This document shows positions 46,400 through 57,416 of a stretch of 64,000 nt of DNA, piece after piece (within the stretch, counting starts at the first letter, position 1; the number at the start of each line of letters is the position of its first letter). Where the stretch lies: NCBI GenBank assembly GCA_031772625.1, contig CM062819.1, forward strand, positions 826,768,503-826,832,502. The letters are read 5' to 3'. A program made the position numbers and the translations under genes. The notes under the pieces are model-generated. The model did no database searches. It was given only the letters and a program-made list of their open reading frames with translations, and was not told the DNA's origin. Source of the stretch: Pinus tabuliformis (taxonomy: Eukaryota; Streptophyta; Pinopsida; Pinales; Pinaceae).

Positions 46400-46768
46400 A
46401 GAAAATGGTTTGCTTGTTCATGTCATTTGTTTTTATAAGCTACAGACGGAGCTTGAGGTTATTCCAGGTAGCCTTCGAAATGCTTTTGCTTTGCATTAGC
46501 GGAAGTAGATAAACGCTGCTTCAGTCAATCTCTGGTCTAGCTTGTAAACGTGACATCTAACTTGTTAATTGCCCCAGTACATCTATCAAGTTCAGATCTG
46601 ATGGTTGATGGTGGACAACGATTAGACATAAGAGGGCTGAAATCACTCACCTGGCGACACCATTCACTGAAAAATCCAGAAATCAATGCTTCATGGTGAT
46701 TCCACTATAGGAAGATCAGTAGCTTTAAGGTTTTCAGGACGGATTGGGTTGCAAGAAGATATGCTCCC

Positions 46769-48430
46769 ATGAGCCGAGATCACATCCCAAGTTTTCCAAA
46801 TAAAATGCCCAAGGTAGATTGGTCAAAGAATTTCCCTATGTTCAGAAATGTGGAAGGTAATGATGCTGCTCTTCATCTGGTGAAATTTCACATTCATGTG
46901 TATAAATTAAAGATCAATTTTCCTGAAGACTGTTTGATGAAAATGTTTATGGCTACTCTGAAAGACAAAGCCCGATCTTGGTATGAAAGTTTTCCACCTG
47001 CTTCTATTTATTGCTTAAAAGATTTTCATGCAATATTCTTTGAAAGGCATAAAGAATCATATCCATCCTTGGCTTTAGTTCAGGACTGTTGTAGCCATGT
47101 TCATAGTTTTATTGAAAATCTTGAGAAAGTTTAGGAAGATGATAATTTCATGGATGATGAGATCATGGAAGCCCGGTACGAAAATCCATTTCAGTAGCAT
47201 AAAGACGATCATGAAAATTTGCAGCAGGATCAAGATCTTAGTACGGTGGAAGATGAAGGAATTTTGCATCTTGATAGCCAACAGGAATTACATGAAATGG
47301 ATCAGTAGTATGAGGAAAATTTGTACACTCCTTCACTTGAAATTAATGAAGACAATCACTGTTTGAGCAGAAGAAAACAAAAAGTATTATCTCCTCTGTC
47401 TAAAGACGAGATAGATCAACTCTTGAACGGTCATGTTCCAGCTCAAGTTAACGCAGATCTACAGTGTGCACATGGTCAAGAAGGTGATGGTGGAACTTTT
47501 TCCTCTTCTGAAAAGGATGACAGTCCTGTAAGCAGCTTTATAGATCAGCAGGTTGAAGATGTCCATATAGCTGAAAGTGATGAAAGAAAAAGTGTCATTT
47601 CAGATCTGTCCATAGAAGAAAACAACATGCAGGGAAGTCAAGTTTCGAAATCAAAAAGTGACAACGTTAAGTCAGCCATATCAGATCTAGATTCAGATTG
47701 TGATGACCAAGAATACCTTGTGTTGAATCTCACGAAGGAGAACTCTACCGCAGAAAACATCTGGAATAAAGAAGACAGAGTTATGAATCCAGAACAAAGT
47801 CTTCATAAAGAGGTAATCCAGTCGGTTCATGAACAACAAGATGAGAATTTTGTTCAAGTAAGTGAAAAAGTTTCCTTGGATGAATCGTTGGTAGATGATA
47901 GAAGTGATAGTGTTGGGTTTCACGAAACATCTGAAATTTCGTTTCTCATGATTGATGAATGTAATGAGAATTTGGCTGTCATAGCATATGAATATGACCT
48001 ACAATATATTCAGACTACAGAAGATTAGACCATTCAGGATTCCCTTTCAGATTCTTCTTCATATGTCTCATGTTCTGAAATGTTTTTTGAAGAGGAAATC
48101 TGCTCATCTACTTGTTCAGAATTTTTTGAGGATCAAGAACATACTCATACTGAAGTACATTATGAAGGAAAATCAGAAGCAAAGGATAAAGACACCTTGA
48201 TCTTTCATCAGGAGGACAAACTTCACATTTTTCAAGATCCTCTGGCAAATCTGTTGCAGTCAGTAGTGAAGGTGATTATTGTAGTGTTCAGTGATGAAGG
48301 AGACCATGGTCAATTATGTTTTTGGATGCCCAGTTACAAGTATCTATTGTTGACCAGAAGATCTGATCAAGAGAATCAATCAAGAAGGCATCTGCTTGAT
48401 TGGTTACATTGGAATTTTGATATATTTTGA
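46769..48430 (+). pseudogene. Family-B gag-like gene, copy 2 (one frame, four TAG stops)
   Basis: A single 554-codon frame from ATG at 46769 to TGA at 48430, broken only by TAG stops (47132, 47195, 47306 and one after TTED near 48026). The N-terminal half has the retrotransposon capsid core (residues ~25-120: KINFPEDCLMKMFMATLKDK, WYESFPPASIYCLKDFH). The C-terminal half is very acidic and Ser-rich, with no zinc knuckle and no protease, and ends with HLLDWLHWNFDIF. Two of the four stops are CAG in copy 1. A frame kept intact apart from deamination stops suggests selection before decay. Confidence 0.82.
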
Positions 48431-48717
48431 TGGTATATTGTCTTGTAAGAAACACAGGTGGTCATGTACTACCACCAAGCTTTAAGTTTTAAGTTCAGGT
48501 CTTAGTCATTTTGAGTTAGTTTGTTAGAGTCAAGTTGTTTCAGTCATTTCAGTTTGCATCGAGTTAGTTTGAGTCAAATTTCCAGTCAATAAATTGAGTC
48601 ATGTTGGTTTGTTGAAATAATGGACTCCATTGCCCAATGGCTAAGGGATTGGTCCACTCTCCCAAAGATCTGTCGTTCTTGGCACCTCCAAGGAGCTACC
48701 ATCCCCATTGGAGTCAA
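48431..48717 (+). other. 3' end of family-B interior, copy 2
   Basis: Near-copy of 42543-42829. Confidence 0.6.
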
Positions 48718-51700
48718 TGTTAGTGTCAGTCTTTGCAGCCTTCCTCTAGTGATCAAACATGCTCTTACAAAGTGATTTTAAGGTGTTAAGGTCAAATTTT
48801 GTCATTTTAGTGAGCCTTCAAGAAAAATTTGGTCACTAGGTATTAGGTCTAGGGTTTGCTTTTACTCCTTCCAAAGTTGTCCAAATGTCAGTCCATGTCG
48901 TCATTCAGCTGAGTGTACCATCATTTAGAGGGTTTTCATCATCATGTCAAGTTCCACTGGGTCATTTTACACCTTGTTCATGCTTCAGTTGCGCCTAGGT
49001 AAAGTTCATTTCCCTCTCCTAGGGTTTTGAAGGCAATTTCTCTTGGACGACCAAATCATCAGAAAAACTTGTATCCTGATGTTCATCCACCTTCCCCTAT
49101 CCTTAATGTACCTTATTAAACATTTCCCATCACTGAGATCCCCCAAATTCCTCATTTTCACACTAACCCTAGTTTCTTGCTACAACTTGGCTATTTTCTA
49201 GGCTAGGCCTGTGTTTTGCCTTTTTGGACCCCTTCCCCTCACTCAATTTCTGAGATTCCACTTTCCCTTATTTCCTAACATCTCTCCCCACCTAGAAAAA
49301 TTTCCTAAAGAATTTAGAATCCCCCTATCCCCTTCATTTCGCTTCATTTCGACAAATCCACTGTTCCACACATCGGGGTAGGTTTTACTCAAATGATGTT
49401 TTTGAGCAAGGAAAGATGAATTTGGAAAAACCAAGAGAGGTTTTTGTCCAAAACAGGCCAAGGAAGAAAAAAATCCTTCACTTTTTACACAGGTGTCATG
49501 GTTTTAGAGAAATGTCAAAAATACAATTGCCTCAGGAGAATTGATGCACCTCTGAAGTGACGTTGGGAAAATCAAGTTTTCTCCTAGATCGGTTGGCCAA
49601 ATGACTTTCTTGATGAGTCAAATGATAAATAGACACAAAGATATTTCCAATGAGCTATCATGAGCTCAATTTGGAGTTGAGGAAGGCATTCAAAAGTTGA
49701 CTGCAATAGCACTCTACCTTGAAGCAGCCTCATTTGGCACATTTTGACCAGTCTTAGGAGATTTGATTTTTGACAGGGAAATGAAATCCAAATTGAAACA
49801 ATCTAGTTGGGTTGAAAATTAGACTCAAAGACCTTTTCAAAGATCTATCCTGCACCCAATTTGGACATCGGGAAGGCCTCCAAAAGTCACCTGGAAAAAG
49901 GCACGGCGTAGTGGGAAGACACGACGCATTGGGCAGTAATTTCCAGTGTAAATTTACACTGGCGCGACGCACTGGGCTAAAAAGCCTGATTTCTCTAAAA
50001 AACTCCCTCAAATTTCCAAATTCACTCAACTCTTCTAGTTTTCAAGTAATTTAAGCCCTCTTCCTTGCTAGTGAAGGAGTTTTTCGTGCAATATATGGTG
50101 TTTGTGTAAAAGAAAATTCAAACCCTAATACCTTTTGTGCTCACAAACAAGTGCTTAGGGTTTGTAGTTGGTGTCTTGTTGCCAAATTCCATTCCCTAAC
50201 TTCCACACTCTTTGTTTCCCACATTCATTTTCTAGTTTCATCCCCATATCCATAAATTCACTAACCCTATATTCCTAAACTCCCACTATCCCAAACCCTA
50301 GCTGTTATCCCTAAAGCTCCCTCATTCACTCCTAAGCCCCCTTTTCCTATCCCTAAGTCACATCATTCCCTATCATTCCTATTTCCCCATCTCATTTGTA
50401 AAATACCAAGTTACTCAAACATTCAGTGGTTGTCCCCTCCTCCAAAGTTTGTGAAATCGTCAAAGGGCAAACTACCACTTGGCAAGACTTCATTATTCCC
50501 ACTGTCCCATTTTTGCCACAATCCCTCATTTCCCTTTGGCACACATTTGGAATTGAAACAAGACACCAAGTTCTCATTTCTCATTCTCAACAAACCAAAC
50601 ATACACTTGGCATAGACTTTCAACACCATGGAGGCGGGCACCGATACATTATATGACCAAGATAGTGACTTTACAACTGAAACTGCATGCACCAGGAGGG
50701 CACTAAAACACCATAAAAGGGAGGATAGACTCTGAATCTTGACCAAAGCCTATTTGGCTGAGAATTATGCTTGATGGGGCACCTCCAGTCCAAATTTCAA
50801 GAAATTTGGAGCAATTTTTGCATTTTGGAATTTTTTTGCACAAAAAACAGGGTTTTTCTCCCTGTGCGCTGCGCCACTTGGCGCACGCTTTTTATAGGGA
50901 GCTCCAAACTGCAAAATTTTTACATTTTTAGATTTGGCATGAAAAATCATGACTATTTGTGCATGGCCAAGAAGTTTGGGCAAGTTTTGGGTCCTCAGAA
51001 GGTCAAAAACACTCAAAAACTGACCTCACTGCCCCTATTTTGACACACAGGAAGAAGTCTTGGGAGATTGAAGTTTGGGAGGGGAAAATGACATCCAAAT
51101 TCAGAAATTACACTTGGGTTGGAAAGTAGACAGGTAGGGCTTTCCAAAAAGCACACTTGGGGGTTCAATTTGGACTTCAGGAAGTGCCTCAAAATCAGCT
51201 CCAAAGTGGCATGATGCATACAGATTTTGGCACGACGCATAGAGGATTTTTGCTCAATTTTTCACCTTCCAGCTCAGAAATTCGGCCAGTTTGACTAGTT
51301 TTGCTTTGGATGCAATTTTTGATCTGTTTTGATGTAACTGGATAAACATGATGTAATTTTGGCACTTATTTACTTGTTCTAGAGGATTCATTCACTAAAA
51401 AGTGAAAATTTAATGAATGAATTAGTTTCCTACCTTATAGAGGCAAGTTGTTTTGATTGCCTAGATTTTAGTGCTTTGTTTAGAATTGGTTGAAACAGCT
51501 CCTAGAATGATTATCTCGACCCATAGAGGCAAGGGAATGGGTTGAGCTAGTCTATATCATGTAATTCCTAAGTCATTTTCAGGTTTGGACACTTGGGATT
51601 GCTTTGGCATATCATTGTACATTCTATCTCTGCATTTTTGGCTAAGGAAAGACCAGGGTTTTGCAGCACTGTTTGGGATCCATGTGGCTTTATGTTTTGA

Positions 51701-52241
51701 TGGTGTGATTCTCTAAGTAATTGTAAGTTTATTAGTGTTATGTGTATCATTTTCTTGTCTCTTTTTCTGAATTTGAACAAATGAGTGATTAAGGTGGAAT
51801 CCATTAACTGTTATGCTCTGCCTTTGAATTTGTTTAAATTTCCATGTTCTCATCTGTTTAAGGAGAATTCTTGAGACTCTCTTGCTCTCCTTAGCTCCTC
51901 ACCAGTCTGGTCTATACATTCAATCAATTTAAAGCATCAAAATGATTGCCTTCCTTGCCCCAATCAGAACTTTGTAGAAACTGTGCCTCATCCCTGAGCC
52001 TAATTTGTCTTTCCCTGTTTCCAACACAAAACCGAAACTCAAATCAAACCTTTGTACTTCATACCTAGCCTAAAATTAGCTTTTATTTAAGTCATCTCGA
52101 GCCCCATCGCTTGTGTTTTTCCGAGATCGACCCGGAGAGAGCCCTCTCCTGTCCTCGTAGGGCTAGCTACGAGGCTGAGCGTGGTTTGTTGTGGACCTAG
52201 AACCTTGTCTTTTTAGCCTGAGGAAAATATAGGCTCTAACA
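48718..52241 (+). repeat. LTR B3, full length
   Basis: 3524 bp partner of 42830-46378, followed by the GGCAT target duplication. Confidence 0.88.
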
Positions 52242-52534
52242 GGCATTACAACATCAATTGATCTAGTGATTTTCAGAAAAGTAGGGTAGGGTTGTGTTGG
52301 CATTATGATGCATGTGTTGTACTTGATGGCAAATAACTCATAGAAGATCAGCTCACTTACATATATCTAGATGAATCTATGGAAGAGATATCAGATGACA
52401 ATTCTCAGTATGACAAGTCCAAAGGGGGAGATTGTTGGCATTATGAGACAAGTGTTGTCCTTGATGGAAAATCACACAAATGATAAATTATAGTGCAACA
52501 AATTTATTTGATAAATTATAGTGCAACAAAGTTT

Positions 52535-53160
52535 CCTTCATGTAGAGAAAAGTTCACGCACTTTTATGCAGAGAAAAGTTTATTCCATGCAGAGAAAAGT
52601 TCACGTACTTTTATGCAGAGAAAAGTTTATTCCATGTAGATAAAAGTTCACACACTTTTACGCAGAGAAAAGTTTATTCCATGTAGAGAAACGTTTATTC
52701 CATGTAGATAAAAGTTCACACACTTTTATGCAGAGAAAAGTTTATTTCATGTAGAGAAAAGTTCACGCACTTTTATGCAAGAAGAGTTTATTTCATGTAG
52801 AGAAATGTTCACGCACTTTTATGCAGAGAAAAGTTTATTTCATGTAGAGAAAAGTTTACGCACTTTCATGCAGAGAAAAGTTCCCTTCATGCAAGAGAAA
52901 AGTTCACACACTTTCATGGTTGGTTCATGGTAGTAGTCCGACAGTTTTTGATCCTATGGTTTTGGTCCCTGGTATTGCATCCAAAAGTGTTGATCTCACG
53001 CACTTTCATGGTTGGTTCATGGTATTAGTCTGATAGTTTTTGATCCTATGGTTTTGGTCCGTGGTATTGCATCCAAAAGTATTGATCTCACGCACTTTCA
53101 TGGTTGGTTCATGGTATTAGTCCAACAGTTTTTTGTTCCTATGGTTTTGGACCGTGGTAT
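52535..53160 (+). repeat. Two tandem arrays in the 5' LTR of copia-C
   Basis: Array 1 (about 52535-52915): roughly seven ~54-bp units containing 'atgcagagaaaagttta' and 'gagaaaagttcacgcactttt'. Array 2 (about 52908-53160): three ~95-bp units with 'catggttggttcatggta' and 'tcctatggttttggtcc'. Both lie just upstream of the TATA box, so they may act as promoter repeats. The 3' LTR has the same arrays (57650-58315). Confidence 0.85.
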
Positions 53161-53177
53161 TGAGAAAGGACTAAGGC

Positions 53178-53184
53178 TATAAAA
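53178..53184 (+). promoter_or_regulatory. TATA box of the copia-C 5' LTR
   Basis: TATAAAA in 'aaggctataaaagaggaagg', a strong plant-type TATA context, directly after the tandem arrays; transcription would start about 30 bp downstream. The same box is at 58327 in the 3' LTR. Confidence 0.75.
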
Positions 53185-54506
53185 GAGGAAGGAGATCATT
53201 TGGCAAAGCATCATCTGAATTATTGAATATCTGATAAAGTGCTAGATCTGGAATACTGTGATTGGGTTATGGTGCAGATCTGGATCTGAGCTAAAGAGGG
53301 ATCTCACCGGTTGATGGAGAACAATATCTAAGGATAGATCGGGATCAAATGGTTTGAAATGAACTATCTCTATATATTTGATTATGCTTATTCTAGATCT
53401 GTATATTGAAAAATGATCTGAACTGGGTATAACTTAAGTTTGAAATTGCTGCAAGTCATGTTTGAATATTTATAGATCTGTACGTGGGTTGGCTTTGGTG
53501 TAAGGGCATATATATGCAGGTTTGGTTCATTGTAGTAGCGTATACAATTTGAGCTATGATATTTGAAGTCACAAGTGGTTTTGGTTGTTGATGGGTTCTG
53601 ATGACAGTTTAAAGGTGTCAGTATTCTGCATATCCTGTTTGGTTGATTGTGTTTAGCTTCAGTATTGATGGATGAGAACTAATATTGGATCAGGATCATA
53701 ATGACTCATATTTATGTGATCTGATGGACTAGATATGGGTGCTAACACATATATTATCCTATTTTATGTATTGATCTGGTGTTTGGGTGATTTAGAAGAT
53801 TGATTGATTATGTGCTTCAATGATATTAATGGGTCCAGTATGAAAATTGGATGAAATGTGGCCTTTCAGATTATGTGTTGTGCTTCAGGAGTATCCAGTC
53901 TGAAAATGTATGAAACGTGGTACCTGGAGGAGAGAAGATTGTAGGCCAGCACCTACGTACTAGTATCTTAGCTAGTACAAGAGCTAAGGGGGTGGTAGCT
54001 CCCTTCCATTAGAAGTTGAAAACTTTGGAGCATTGTAGCAGGTAGCAGCCTGCGTACTAGTAAATGAATCGGCTAGTACAAGAACTATGGGGGTTGTAGC
54101 TCCCTTCCAGGAGAGACTGGAGAACGAGAGAGGGTGGTAGCTCTCTGCAGGTAGAAGCCTGCGTACTGGTATAAGACTGCACCAATACATAAATATTGTA
54201 AAAGGATTTTCTTATTAAGAAGAAGATTGATATGACTTGCAACAGGTGGTTTTCTCCCACATTGGGCTTCCACCTTATATCATGGTGTTCATGTGTGTGG
54301 CTTATGTGTGATGATCTGTTCTATTTTATTGCACCTGTTTACTGTTAATATGGTTGATAATGTTCTAATGCACTCATTAAGGATCAACTAACTGAATCAT
54401 AAGAAGTTGTGGAAGTAGCATATATGAATCTGAATATGGAAATGAAAAAGTTTTATTGATGTGATAATACTTATTCACCCCCCCTCTCAGTATTATTTCC
54501 AACAAT

Positions 54507-54518
54507 TGGTATCAGAGC
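54507..54518 (+). promoter_or_regulatory. Primer-binding site of copia-C
   Basis: TGGTATCAGAGC, exact tRNA-iMet complement, two bases after the LTR. Confidence 0.93.
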
Positions 54519-54565
54519 AGGTCCTTTTGTAGAAGCTTGATCGCTTGAAGGAGATCCGTGGAACA

Positions 54566-55930
54566 ATGGGAAAGAAGCTTAAGATGAAAGCACCTAAGCA
54601 GAAGAAGACATCTCAGAAGAACTATGACAGTGGGAGAATCGATTGGGGATTATGTGGAAGAAGCACTTCAGATTCAGAATCATTTCAGAATGAAGATGAA
54701 CTATCAGGTAAGAATTTGTTATCCTCTGATGTTCCAGATATCTATCCATTTGGAAAAGATGAAATTGATAGCGAAACAACTGAATTTTCTTTTATGGGTG
54801 AGCAAGAAAGATATCAAATAGAGGCAGAATTTAAAAGGCTTACAGACAAAATTAGAGATCAACAAGATCTATTGAACAAAAGGGAATGTGTCTTCAAAGA
54901 AGAAGCTGCGAAACTAAAAGCTCAACTAGAGGAAGGAAACAAGGTAAGGAAATTATTCAAGGACAAATATCAAAAGTTGCAGGATGAAGTAACATCACTA
55001 AGAGATGAAGTCAATGAAAGAAGCAAAACCATCAAGAAACTCAGAGATAGATCCAATTACTATGAAAGTCTTGAAGCCATGATCCACTCGCTAAAAGAAG
55101 ATCTTGAAGAATCAAAGAAGCAGAATAAAGAACTACTCCAAGCTCATGAAAATGAAGTTCTTGAACTAAGACGTCAGTTGGAAGAAGAAAGAAATGCTGA
55201 AGAAAACGTGAAGAAGCAGTATCTTGAAAAGGAAGAGCAACATCAAGTTGAGGTAAATATTCTAAAAGATAAATTAGAAGAAAAGGATAAACTGTTACGA
55301 TTTCAAGATAGTGCTAAAGTCTTGGATGATATTCTTAATAGTCAAAGGTCTCCTGCTATCAAAACTGGTCTTGGTTTTCATGAATCTATTGAAGGTGAAT
55401 CTAGTTCACAAAGTAAGACAAGGGACTCGACTACAAAATCTGAAATGCTCAATAAGGAGATGAAAGGTCAATCTCATCATCAACCAAGGAAAGAAATTCT
55501 TCAAAGTCCTCCTATGAATAATGTTGAATGTTATGTATGTCATAATCTTGGACATGTTGCAGCCAGATGTAGACGAAGAAGGTTTCAAGACCATCATGCA
55601 GAAAGATCATCACATTCAAGGTACTTTAATGGATATTGCTTTGCTTGCAATATGTTTGGTCACAGAGCTGTTGATTGCTATAGAAGAAATATGAGACATG
55701 TAAGATGTTACACATGTAACAAGCTTGGACATATAGCTAAGGAATGCAGGAACAAAGTATGGGCACCATACCAAAAGGAGAAAACATCATCATCACACTT
55801 GAAGATGTGGAAGAAGAAAGAAGTACAGTCAGAAAGAGGCGGCACAGCACAACATACATACATAATAGAATTAGAGGGAGCTGGAAGTGTAAAACTTCAG
55901 TGTCCTAAATCTCATACGCAAGTTTCTTAA
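54566..55930 (+). CDS. gag: Intact Sirevirus-type gag with coiled coil and three zinc knuckles (454 aa)
   Basis: First ATG at 54566 (the frame is open from 54545, but that codon is TTG), TAA at 55928. The N-terminus is basic. Residues ~80-250 form a long Glu/Lys/Leu coiled coil (for example KLQDEVTSLRDEVNERSKTI). Three CX2CX4HX4C knuckles follow: CYVCHNLGHVAARC (~322), CFACNMFGHRAVDC (~358) and CYTCNKLGHIAKEC (~381). The C-terminus is Lys/Ser-rich. The usual N-terminal capsid fold of copia gag is not obvious. In the family, gag packages element RNA into particles. No stops or shifts are present, consistent with the near-identical LTRs; expression would be from the TATA box at 53178. Pol must be supplied in trans. 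Confidence 0.88.
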   Translation: MGKKLKMKAPKQKKTSQKNYDSGRIDWGLCGRSTSDSESFQNEDELSGKNLLSSDVPDIYPFGKDEIDSETTEFSFMGEQERYQIEAEFKRLTDKIRDQQDLLNKRECVFKEEAAKLKAQLEEGNKVRKLFKDKYQKLQDEVTSLRDEVNERSKTIKKLRDRSNYYESLEAMIHSLKEDLEESKKQNKELLQAHENEVLELRRQLEEERNAEENVKKQYLEKEEQHQVEVNILKDKLEEKDKLLRFQDSAKVLDDILNSQRSPAIKTGLGFHESIEGESSSQSKTRDSTTKSEMLNKEMKGQSHHQPRKEILQSPPMNNVECYVCHNLGHVAARCRRRRFQDHHAERSSHSRYFNGYCFACNMFGHRAVDCYRRNMRHVRCYTCNKLGHIAKECRNKVWAPYQKEKTSSSHLKMWKKKEVQSERGGTAQHTYIIELEGAGSVKLQCPKSHTQVS

Positions 55931-57404
55931 AGAGAAGTCACGTATATACGCGAGTTGGTTATGGCATAGTCGCGTATATGATTGTTTGAGGAAAGGTAGT
56001 AGGGACAGGTTCAGGAAAAGGATCAGTCATGATTCGGTTTATTATTTGCGCTGTTTGATAATGGTTACAATTTGTTGATGATGTGTGGAAATGACTTGAT
56101 GGTTAGAAGTGTTTTGTTTCTAACTTGATAATGATGATGTATTGATACTTCTTGCTGATATGAATGATCATATCTGACAGTAAACAAGATGGCACAGGTT
56201 TAGGGGGAGCATATGCTTTTAATGCATTGTTGGCATTATGGTTAATAGTCCTTGGTGATGATGCTTATATGGATAAATGATTCATCTTGATATGGTTATG
56301 AGTTGTTCAGATGATTCTTGGAGTTACATAGTTGATATTTAGATCAGATTTGTGGTTGATCCTCTAATGGTGCTTACATGGTGATCTTCATAAGGATAAG
56401 GAGAAGTACATAGCTTGAATTCACATCTTCTTTACTTGATGATGAGTCGTCATATGCATAAAGATCATATATTACAGTTATGATGCAGGATTCCTATTGT
56501 TCTTGGCACATATATGGATGAGGATTGTTGGATGGATACATGGATGATTATTCAAAGTTGCATTGTTGGAGACTTGATGATGATGAGTTCTTACCTATAT
56601 GATGATAGGTTGTTTCGTACATATGTTGATTGATATTCCCAATTGATTATACTTGGTCCATGCAGATCTGGATGGCTATGGTGTTTCTCACATATGATAG
56701 AATGATTTTGTATATACAGAATTCTGTTCAAAAGGATGAGTTGATACGGACATACCTTGATGATTCATGCACTAATACAAGTTGCTGGTGACAGATGCTA
56801 TGGAGTAGATCATTCAGTGTCGTTGCTGATGTTTATCATGATCTTATTTAGGTGTTTGGTCTCTGTCATAAATGTCATGTATATCATTTGATGTAAAGGT
56901 CATATCAAGACTCATGATGTAATAGTGTGTATCTATCTATTGTAGTCATTTGATGAAATATTTCAGTCATATCAAGGTCATGTAACGGCCTATGTTGGTT
57001 TCCCCACTATGCCTGGGATGAATGATGTAATGTACTTGGTTGTCATTTTTTGGTATATCCCCACTTGGTTGGGAGATGGATGTATGTATGAGTATTTGGT
57101 GCTAGGAAGGTCACGTATGATGTATAGAGTCATGTTCTTGTAGAACACCTTTTTGCAGACCTTGCTTACATACAGGGGGAGCATGAACAACACAATTCAG
57201 CAAGAGCAGAGCTTTCAACATGTAGCATGGACAGATTGGTACACCTTAGCATATACAAAGGGGGAGCTCATTCAGAGATTTCAGCAGGTACTCAGGGGGA
57301 GTATGGACAGCGGAATGTTTATTTAGGAAAGAGAATATCTTGGTTCACCCTTTGCCCTTGATGTCAAAGGGGGAGAGTGATTTGGTGTTGTTGCCATCAA
57401 GTCC
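55931..57404 (+). other. Non-coding 3' interior of copia-C with repeated polypurine tracts
   Basis: No ORF and no trace of protease, integrase or RT. AGGGGGAG-type tracts occur near 56202, 57173, 57258, 57293 and 57367, in addition to the final one at 57405. A short palindrome, CGTATATACG, is at about 55940. Confidence 0.75.
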
Positions 57405-57416
57405 AAAGGGGGAGAT
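57405..57416 (+). promoter_or_regulatory. Polypurine tract of copia-C
   Basis: AAAGGGGGAGAT directly before the 3' LTR. Confidence 0.9.

Larger units (their letters stand above)
39837..52241 (+). mobile_element. Composite B: tandem LTR-interior-LTR-interior-LTR element
   Basis: 12.4 kb bounded by GGCAT at 39832-39836 and 52242-52246, so it behaves as one insertion. Order: truncated LTR (39837-40954), interior (40955-42829), full LTR (42830-46378), interior (46379-48717), full LTR (48718-52241). LTRs of 3.5 kb exceed the 2.3 kb interior, which encodes only a gag-like protein. This is the pattern of large non-autonomous derivatives (LARD-like). LTR ends and hairpins are shared with element A. 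Confidence 0.88.
52295..54504 (+). repeat. 5' LTR of copia-C
   Basis: 2210 bp, TGTTGGCATTATGATG...TTTCCAACA. A second LTR-like start preceded by a polypurine tract lies 138 bp inside (52433). Followed by the primer-binding site. Confidence 0.9.

Noticed and set aside
52535-52915. CRISPR-like direct repeat array
   Set aside because: The units are contiguous and there are no unique spacers. It is a plant LTR.
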